Shown here: in pieces, positions 59,530-64,000 of the stretch
How positions within the stretch are numbered: the first letter of the stretch is position 1
Layout: every line of letters begins with the position of its first letter
NCBI GenBank assembly: GCA_000814665.1
Contig: JWIH01000017.1
Location: forward strand, 275,243 to 339,242
Reading direction: 5' to 3'
Origin: Pseudoalteromonas flavipulchra NCIMB 2033 = ATCC BAA-314
GTDB taxonomy: Bacteria; Pseudomonadota; Gammaproteobacteria; Enterobacterales; Alteromonadaceae
Length of the DNA: 64,000 bases
Made by a program: the position numbers and the translations under genes
Notes under the pieces: generated by a model
Told to the model about the DNA's origin: nothing
The model's database searches: none
What the model saw: the letters and a program-made list of their open reading frames with translations, nothing else

Positions 59530-59607
59530 GTGGCAGGGGCGGCAGGACTCGAACCCGCAACCATCGGTTTTGGAGACCGCTGTTCTACCAATTGGAACTA
59601 CGCCCCT
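59530..59607 (-). tRNA. tRNA-Trp (anticodon CCA)
   Basis: The minus strand reads AGGGGCGTAGTTCC..., with acceptor stem AGGGGCG/CGCCCCT, anticodon loop CTCCAAA (anticodon CCA), T-arm GGGTTCGAGTCC and an encoded 3' GCCA. The first anticodon-stem pair is a G-A mismatch and the D-loop is one base longer than in E. coli. Lies 63 nt upstream of the holD-like gene, probably its own unit. Confidence 0.95.
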
Positions 59608-59620
59608 GCAATGTCGACGC

Positions 59621-59648
59621 ATTATAAAGCGCTTTTTTGAAAGGTAAA
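59621..59648 (-). promoter_or_regulatory. Predicted tRNA-Trp promoter
   Basis: On the minus strand TTTACC (59648-59643), a 16-bp spacer and a perfect TATAAT (59626-59621) precede the tRNA by about 14 nt. The discriminator GCGTCG is GC-rich as in stringently controlled stable-RNA promoters. Confidence 0.75.
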
Positions 59649-59817
59649 GTGAAAAAATCACTTTTTTGATTCAACTGCTTCTAAAACAAGCAAAATGGCG
59701 AATATTTATCATATTCGCCCTTTTCTTAAGCTGGGTGCTAACTCATTTTAGAGTCATTATTCCACTTGAAGATCAACAGAAGAAAATATATCTACATAGC
59801 AGCTAGTTAGAAAGCTA

Positions 59818-60063
59818 GCTGTTCTCGATACCATCACCTATACCATGCGCAGAACTTTTTTGATTTTTTGCTGTTCGTCGACGTTTTAGTTCAGTTTTGG
59901 CCCAAGCTGAGGACTCTGCCATATCACGACGAAGCTCTTGTATCTCTCAACACTCAGCCGTCGCAAACCCGAGGCAATTCTATACATCTTGTGCCTCCAA
60001 CCGGTCACCATACATTTTAAGTGGTTCGTCAAAACGAGAGTTACCAGCAGAGAACTTAGAGGA
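59818..60063 (-). pseudogene. Possible decayed gene fragment
   Basis: One minus-strand frame reads SKFSAGNSRFDEPLKMYGD, then two in-frame stops, then EIQELRRDMAESSAWAKTE and LKRRRTAKNQK to a stop. The composition looks protein-like on both sides of the stops, while the overlapping open frames (76 codons minus, 71 codons plus) look random. I do not recognise the family. This is weak evidence for debris of an older insertion. Confidence 0.25.
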
Positions 60064-60162
60064 TATTTTTTTGATTGTTTTTCATACACACCTTGAAAAC
60101 CATCAATACTGATCAAATATCATACAGCGAGGAATAACCTCGTTAAATAAAAGGATCAAATC

Positions 60163-60291
60163 ATGGGTTTGAAACCAGGACCAAAACCAAAAGCCAAATC
60201 GACTGGCAAGCCAGATCAACGTCGACGTGACAACAAAAAAACTCCAGGAAACACTCCAGGCCTAAAGCCGAGTAAATCCTCGAGCAAGTGA
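60163..60291 (+). CDS. Small Lys/Pro/Gly-rich basic protein, 42 residues
   Basis: An ATG preceded by AAAAGGATC opens a 42-codon frame (MGLKPGPKPKAKSTGKPD...KPSKSSSK) with a very basic, low-complexity, probably disordered product. A 25-nt hairpin (GAGTCAGT/ACTGACTC, 60307-60331) follows. Composition resembles the 45-residue protein of cassette 2 (both end with KP-x-KSS-like tails). Function unknown. Confidence 0.5.
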   Translation: MGLKPGPKPKAKSTGKPDQRRRDNKKTPGNTPGLKPSKSSSK

Positions 60292-60480
60292 CTCTACCTC
60301 AATATCGAGTCAGTGTAAGCGGTACTGACTCTTGTTGCTAAAACCCAAAACACGCTTCTGCCCCATTGTGAGTTAACGTAAATGCACTAAGGGTGGCTTT
60401 GAGCGAAGAGCTGACGTTCATCCTTTCACCTAAACCTCTGTATATACATCCATAACTATTGAATTTCTTCCATAGTCAGG

Positions 60481-60506
60481 AAAACGACCCTGTGGGTCGT
60501 TTTTGT
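60481..60506 (+). terminator. Rho-independent terminator upstream of the cassette array
   Basis: A perfect 10-bp stem AAAACGACCC/GGGTCGTTTT with a TGT loop and T-run. Placed 163 nt before the caspase start, it should insulate the cassettes from upstream transcription. Confidence 0.88.
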
Positions 60507-60639
60507 CGTGTTCACATTTAGATCAATGTAACGTAACTTCAATGCTGGTAAGTACTTCCTAAATTTGCTATCAATAGTCATGGGAAAAAAATGAGACAGA
60601 TTGCTGTAGAAAAACGACCCAATCGCTCGATATTAAATT

Positions 60640-60647
60640 GTTAGAGC
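60640..60647 (+). other. 5' recombination junction of cassette 1 (attI-like or eroded attC core)
   Basis: GTTAGAGC fits an integron simple core site (GTT-RRR-like) and is the exact reverse complement of the inverse core GCTCTAAC at 62422-62429, at the other end of the same cassette. Upstream sequence lacks the paired inner arm of an attC, so it may be the end of an attI site or a decayed attC. Confidence 0.65.
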
Positions 60648-62476
60648 CTCACAAGGAAATTAAGCATAGTGCGTGATTTAAAGTATGTTTTAAAACAAAG
60701 CTATGAAGCTAGCAGGGCCTTGGTGATAGGCATTAATGACTACGAAAATGCCTCTCCATTGGGTTATGCCGTCAGTGATGCTGAAGAAATAAAGCAAATT
60801 CTCATTGATGAAATTGGCTTTGATGCTGAAAATGTTATCTCTCTGTTAGATAGTGAAGCAACAAAGAATAACATCCTCAAAGCTTTTCATTCATTTACAT
60901 CGGAGGATATACAAGTCGATGACAGACTTATAGTTTTCTTCGCTGGGCACGGCCATACAAAAACAGGGTTTCGTGGAGAGGTGGGGTATTTAGTTCCTCA
61001 TGATGCCGATATGGACGATTCTTCATCCTTTATTCGTTGGGATGAGCTGACAAGAAATGCCGAGCTTATAAGAGCGAAGCACATCCTATTTATTATGGAT
61101 GCATGCTATGGAGGGCTTGCTGTAAACAGAGATATCCAAGCTGGTAGTAGTAGATTCTTGAAAGATATGTACCAAAGATTTTCTCGGCAAGTGATAACAG
61201 CGGGAAAAGCGAATGAGGTTGTTTCTGATTCTGGTGGTCCATTACCGAATCATTCCGTATTCACTGGGCATTTGATTGAAGGGATGAGGGGAAAGGCAGC
61301 AAATGAGCATGGAGTGATTACTGCGAGCGGTTTAATGGCTTATGTATATACCAAAGTGGCCAATGACATAAACTCGGATCAGACTCCACATTATGGTCAA
61401 TTTGATGGCGATGGTGATTTCATCATATCGGCCCCAGAAGTTGAAGCGCTATCGGAAGATGTTAGCAAAGATATTGATGCGCTTATTTCAGTTCCTTATT
61501 CAGAGGTATCACGGAATAATAATACTCTCGAAGAGAAAGTTGATTACGTAAAAGAGCTATTGTCTTCACAAAAATCGCAGATAAAACTTAATGACTTTGT
61601 GGTTGGAGAACTCAGAAGGTTCCTCTCATTAACCAGTGAAGACAACTTTGCATCACGGGGCAGTTTTTCTGACGAAGAGCTATTAGAGCGCCTGTCATCA
61701 TACGAGACTTATTCCAAAGATCTATGTGCAATCGTTGGTGTTATTGCATATTGGGCAACGGAAAGTGAGCATAGCGCTTTAAATAAAATTGTATCGAGGG
61801 CTTGTGATCGTCTAATTGAGTCAGAAAGCGGGCTAACCGCATGGATAAACCTGCGATGGTACCCGCTCTTGCTTGTTTTATATCATGCAGGAATTGCAGC
61901 TATAGAAAGCAAAAACTATGAAAGCTTAGCGAGAGTATTTTACACAAAATTAGGTGATTCAGAATACGGGAATAAAGAGAATCTATTTGTCCAAAATCTA
62001 TCAAGTGGAATTCTTGAGCTCACAAGAGCTGATATTTTTAAAAGAATACCTGGTCACGATAAGCATTATACTCCGGACAGCGAATATATATTCAAGCAAA
62101 TACAGCCTCTTCTTGATGATCTATTTTTTCTTGGTAAAAGTTACGAGTCAGCGTTTGATGAATTTGAAGTGCTATACGCCTTGGTAGTTGCTGATTTAAG
62201 AAAGGAAGTCGACGGCTATGTCTGGGGGCCGATTGGAAGATTTGGCTGGAAATATCGAAGCAGGGAAAATTCACCTTTTTCGAAGGTAGTTGCGGAGGCC
62301 GAAGCTCTTAAAGATCGATGGCCGCCAATTAAAGCTGGAATGTTTGGTGGTGATTATAATAGGTTTGAGGCAGTTGCCAATGAATTCAAAGAGTCCCTTA
62401 ATAGGCTTAATTGGTTTTAAAGCTCTAACAAGTCAAAGCACTCGGACGCAGCAAAGCTGCGCCGGTGTTTGAGGCG
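60641..62476 (+). mobile_element. Integron gene cassette 1 (caspase cassette)
   Basis: The 1836-bp segment runs from the crossover point in GTTAGAGC to that in GTTAGCC, with one ORF and a 3' attC in the gene's orientation, the standard cassette layout. Boundaries are set by the complementary core pair at 60640 and 62422. Confidence 0.75.
60669..62420 (+). CDS. Caspase-family (C14) protease with long helical C-terminal region
   Basis: The 583-residue protein starts at GTG 60669, with AAGGAAA about 10 nt upstream. The N-terminal caspase-like p20/p10 domain (about 13-260) carries the His-Cys dyad: H94 in FFAGHGH and C146 in MDACYGG. An ALVIGINDY start and an HYGQFDGDGDF segment near 255 also fit. 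Residues about 270-583 are mostly helical, Trp-containing and unrecognised; they may sense a trigger or hold a substrate. No signal peptide or TM. Such proteases execute cell death or cleave effectors in several bacterial immune systems. It is the only gene of cassette 1. Confidence 0.9.
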   Translation: MRDLKYVLKQSYEASRALVIGINDYENASPLGYAVSDAEEIKQILIDEIGFDAENVISLLDSEATKNNILKAFHSFTSEDIQVDDRLIVFFAGHGHTKTGFRGEVGYLVPHDADMDDSSSFIRWDELTRNAELIRAKHILFIMDACYGGLAVNRDIQAGSSRFLKDMYQRFSRQVITAGKANEVVSDSGGPLPNHSVFTGHLIEGMRGKAANEHGVITASGLMAYVYTKVANDINSDQTPHYGQFDGDGDFIISAPEVEALSEDVSKDIDALISVPYSEVSRNNNTLEEKVDYVKELLSSQKSQIKLNDFVVGELRRFLSLTSEDNFASRGSFSDEELLERLSSYETYSKDLCAIVGVIAYWATESEHSALNKIVSRACDRLIESESGLTAWINLRWYPLLLVLYHAGIAAIESKNYESLARVFYTKLGDSEYGNKENLFVQNLSSGILELTRADIFKRIPGHDKHYTPDSEYIFKQIQPLLDDLFFLGKSYESAFDEFEVLYALVVADLRKEVDGYVWGPIGRFGWKYRSRENSPFSKVVAEAEALKDRWPPIKAGMFGGDYNRFEAVANEFKESLNRLNWF

Positions 62477-62482
62477 TTAGCC
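62422..62482 (+). other. attC recombination site 1 (60 bp)
   Basis: GCTCTAAC (inverse core) and GTTAGCC (core) bound an imperfect palindrome. Inner arms TCAAAGCAC and GTGTTTGA pair with an unpaired G. The centre CGGACGCAGC-AAA-GCTGCGCCG pairs with an unpaired A. Unpaired bases in the arm are a hallmark of folded attC bottom strands recognised by IntI. Confidence 0.88.
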
Positions 62483-62500
62483 ATCAAGGAGGAAATCTAG

Positions 62501-62998
62501 TTGTATCAGTTACGATATTGGAATTTACTGAAAGAACTTAAAGCGCAAATTGCATACCTCCACGGGTATGCGGCAAAGGATGAGTGGACAGATAAAGCTT
62601 TGAGTATCTTCATGGCTATTGCGTCATCGGCAAGCATAGCTACCTGGGCTCTTTGGAAAGAGCATCAAATGGTATGGGCTTGCATAATTGCTTTGTCTCA
62701 GGTGGTCACTGCAATTAAACCATTTTTGCCATATCGAAAGCGTCTAAAACCTGTGTCTGAACTAAACAATCAAGTCCAAGCTATATTCCTTGAAGCTGAG
62801 ACTATTTGGTACAAAGTATCAGAGGGCTTGTTAACTGAAGAAGAAATTCATGAAGAAACAGTTCGTTTAAAAGGTCGTATCTTATCGGCTGAAAGGGCAA
62901 GCTTGAATGGTATTGTTTTACCGCGAAAGATCAAACTAAAAGAAGCAGCTGAAAATGCAGCAGATGAATATTTCACTGAAAACTATCTTGGAGCGTAA
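62501..62998 (+). CDS. Two-transmembrane protein resembling SLATT-type effectors
   Basis: The start is TTG 62501, 8 nt after a strong AAGGAGG. The 165-residue product has an N-terminal amphipathic region (about 1-32, YWNLLKELKAQIAYLHGYAAK), two adjacent hydrophobic helices (about 33-52 and 57-77) with a short hydrophilic turn, and a charged helical cytoplasmic tail (about 78-165). This is the topology of SLATT/2TM effector proteins, which form membrane pores in nucleotide-signal immune systems. Homology cannot be proven by eye. No sensor or nucleotidyltransferase is in the same cassette. Confidence 0.6.
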   Translation: MYQLRYWNLLKELKAQIAYLHGYAAKDEWTDKALSIFMAIASSASIATWALWKEHQMVWACIIALSQVVTAIKPFLPYRKRLKPVSELNNQVQAIFLEAETIWYKVSEGLLTEEEIHEETVRLKGRILSAERASLNGIVLPRKIKLKEAAENAADEYFTENYLGA

Positions 62999-63000
62999 AC

Positions 63001-63138
63001 ATGTCAGATAAACCTCAAGGTAAAGGTCGAGTCATTGTACCAAATACAGGACGCAATCTACCTAATATGAAAGTTGGAACACCAATGCCCCCTGTAAAAC
63101 CGCCCAAGTCATCTGGAGGTGGTAAGAAAGATGGCTAA
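63001..63138 (+). CDS. Small Pro/Gly/Lys-rich protein, 45 residues
   Basis: An ATG 2 nt after the stop of the two-helix protein, with GGAG inside the end of that gene, opens a 45-codon frame (MSDKPQGKGRVIVPNTGRN...KPPKSSGGGKKDG). The product is basic, low-complexity and probably disordered. Tight coupling suggests it acts with the membrane protein, for example as antitoxin, chaperone or accessory peptide; this is inference. Its stop codon lies inside attC 2. Confidence 0.65.
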   Translation: MSDKPQGKGRVIVPNTGRNLPNMKVGTPMPPVKPPKSSGGGKKDG

Positions 63139-63259
63139 CAAACAGTTCAAGAGGGATTCAGCACGCGTGGCATTTTTGGTATGCGTTGGTTTTAGTGATT
63201 AAGGTGGTATGCAGTTGCTTGGTCATTGCGCGCTTCACACCTTAATTGGGCGTTGAGGC
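63133..63259 (+). other. attC recombination site 2 (about 126 bp, VCR-like)
   Basis: It opens GGCTAACAAACAGTTCAAGAGGG and closes CCTTAATTGGGCGTTGAGGC, given here as ends only. The inner arms pair (AGTT-C-AAG-A-GG with CCTTAATT) leaving an extrahelical C and A, as in Vibrio cholerae repeats, and the CACGCGTGGCAT run just inside also resembles VCR. Length matches the VCR class. Confidence 0.85.
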
Positions 63260-63375
63260 TGTAGAATTACTCTTTTCAGGTACTGGATTGTTGGTTTTGG
63301 ATTGACTATTTCTTAACCTTGAATCGAGTTGGTTACTGTGATCTAATAGCTATTATTCACCCACGGTAATCTGTT
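63260..63375. other. Short interval between attC 2 and the IS1182-like transposase
   Basis: These 116 nt have no gene. They probably contain the left end and promoter of the insertion sequence, starting soon after 63255; the exact boundary needs the right end, which is outside the window. Confidence 0.45.
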
Positions 63376-64000
63376 ATGGCCAACTATAAGCCAAACTTAT
63401 CCCGCCAAAATAAATTCATTCCAATCAATTTCGCTGAGCAAATTTTGCCGGGAACCTTTGAATATGCGCTTTGTTATATTGTCGAAAATAAGCTTGACTT
63501 GTCGGGCTTTGACGCTTGGTATAACAACGACAAAACAGGCGCTGCGGCGTATCCGCCCTCGGTGATGTTAAAGGTTATTTTACTGGGCTATGCACATGGT
63601 TTAATCAGTAGTCGGCGAATTGCTAAAGCGTGTGAAACAAACATTTTATTTATGAGTGTGTCGGGTGATATTCAGCCGCATTACACATCAATAGCGGGTT
63701 TTGTAGCTAAAATGCACGAACAGATTGAACCGCTATTCACACAAGTGCTGATGATATGTGATGAAGAAGGCTTGATAGGACGCAACATGTTTGCCATTGA
63801 TGGGTGCAAATTGAAGTCCAACGCAAGTAAAGAGTGGAGCGGTACATTCGATGAGCTAGGCCGTAAAAAAGCCAAATTAGAACGCGCAAGCAAACGCATA
63901 ATTGAGCGCCATCAAGCGCAAGATGGCTTAAGTGAAGAGCTGGTCACTCAAGACTTAAAGCAAAAAGAAAAGCTAGATAAAAGTGCAGATAAAATCACCG
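63376..64000 (+). CDS. IS1182-family-like transposase, N-terminal part (truncated by window end)
   Basis: The open frame from ATG 63376 encodes MANYKPNLSRQNKFIPINF and continues past the window. The first 208 residues show the DUF772/IS1182 N-terminal pattern: PPSVMLKVILLGYAHGLISSRRIAKACETN, then the start of the DDE domain with FAIDGCKLKSNASKEWSGT, whose Asp would be the first catalytic residue. A coiled Lys-rich insertion begins near 170. It lies directly downstream of attC 2, so it interrupts or has replaced the next cassette. Confidence 0.85.
   Translation, partial: MANYKPNLSRQNKFIPINFAEQILPGTFEYALCYIVENKLDLSGFDAWYNNDKTGAAAYPPSVMLKVILLGYAHGLISSRRIAKACETNILFMSVSGDIQPHYTSIAGFVAKMHEQIEPLFTQVLMICDEEGLIGRNMFAIDGCKLKSNASKEWSGTFDELGRKKAKLERASKRIIERHQAQDGLSEELVTQDLKQKEKLDKSADKIT

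Larger units (their letters stand above)
59608..60162. other. Gene-poor interval at the start of the accessory region
   Basis: These 555 nt hold the tRNA-Trp promoter, two AT-rich inverted repeats (AAAGTG...CACTTT near 59644-59664 and GGCGAATAT/ATATTCGCC near 59698-59720) and the possible gene remnant at 59818-60063. I see no intact gene of credible length. Confidence 0.55.
60292..60668. other. Interval between the 42-codon ORF and the caspase gene
   Basis: These 377 nt contain a weak hairpin (60307-60331), a strong terminator (60481-60506) and the 5' cassette junction GTTAGAGC at 60640-60647. A repeat of the motif AAAACGACCC recurs at 60611. No other gene is seen. A promoter for the cassettes may lie between 60507 and 60640, but I cannot point to convincing boxes. 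Confidence 0.5.
62477..63252 (+). mobile_element. Integron gene cassette 2 (two-helix membrane protein plus small protein)
   Basis: The 776-bp unit begins in GTTAGCCAT and ends in the core GTTGAGGC at 63252. Its 5' core GTTAGCCAT is the exact 9-base complement of its own inverse core ATGGCTAAC at 63131-63139, as expected for a cassette excised and inserted as a circle. It carries two overlapping-spaced genes. Confidence 0.82.

Noticed and set aside
59467-59661. Extension of the holD-like frame upstream
   Set aside because: It reads through the tRNA-Trp gene on the same strand and is an artefact of an open frame.
59897-60112. 71-codon plus-strand frame
   Set aside because: Overlaps competing frames, Ser-rich random composition, and no ribosome-binding site.
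60163-60640. A further cassette and attC upstream of the caspase cassette
   Set aside because: I found no paired inverse-core and inner arms matching the GTTAGAGC core; only a single core is visible, so attI or erosion is as likely.
1-64000. CRISPR array or prophage
   Set aside because: No regularly spaced direct repeats, cas genes, or phage structural genes were seen in the window.

Overview
The window looks like a stretch of a marine gammaproteobacterial chromosome, most probably Pseudoalteromonas. This is inferred from gene order and protein character (amgK-murU-djlA beside lptD-surA-pdxA-rsmA-apaG-apaH, exeA/gspB separate from other secretion genes, DUF3283 and DUF1289 proteins, a large TonB-dependent receptor), from moderate GC content, and from a local interspersed repeat. 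No sequence search was possible.

Layout. 1-10.2 kb: a DUF3530 protein, a minus-strand cell-wall recycling and chaperone operon (amgK, murU, djlA), and the divergent outer-membrane biogenesis operon lptD-surA-pdxA-rsmA-apaG-apaH. 10.2-16.3 kb: a 267-bp palindromic-ended repeat, a chemoreceptor, transketolase and metK with a MetJ operator. 16.3-25.2 kb: HDOD, CYTH/CHAD and SH3 proteins, a sodium:amino-acid symporter, ctlX with a divergent Lrp-type regulator, an MscS channel and a YihY membrane protein. 25.2-33.7 kb: an M17 aminopeptidase, a CstA-family transporter, dinB under a LexA box, an aldo/keto reductase, a Nudix hydrolase, a TonB-like orphan, a NYN nuclease and a SIMPL protein. 33.8-43.7 kb: a Pat-type acyl-CoA synthetase/acetyltransferase with a potassium channel, then a minus-strand operon of DUF3283, GNAT and a 1488-residue two-component-propeller/PAS/GGDEF/EAL protein, a periplasmic solute-binding-like protein and a DUF1289 protein. 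44-52.5 kb: tyrS, an M23 endopeptidase, an M20 amidohydrolase, an HD-GYP phosphodiesterase, exeA-gspB and an HD-less cca. 52.9-59.6 kb: a TonB-dependent receptor, a hybrid histidine kinase, rimI, a short holD-like gene and tRNA-Trp.

From 59.6 kb the sequence becomes accessory. After a gene-poor segment with a 42-codon Lys/Pro-rich ORF and possible gene debris, there are two gene cassettes of integron type. Cassette 1 (60641-62476) carries a caspase-family protease with a long uncharacterised C-terminal region. Cassette 2 (62477-63252) carries a two-helix membrane protein resembling SLATT-type effectors, plus a translationally coupled 45-residue Pro/Gly/Lys-rich protein. The cassettes are closed by a 60-bp attC and a 126-bp attC resembling the Vibrio VCR. 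At each cassette the 5' junction is exactly complementary to its own 3' inverse core. No integrase gene lies in the window. An IS1182-like transposase begins just after the second attC and runs off the end.

How the genes work together. The left part builds and recycles the envelope (LptD assembly by SurA, MurNAc recycling by AmgK/MurU). Several proteins are predicted to handle c-di-GMP (EAL and HD-GYP), and HDOD and hybrid-kinase proteins point to dense signalling. The right end is a plausible defence-related cassette cluster: a protease of the type used in bacterial immunity next to a putative membrane effector. That functional link is an inference.
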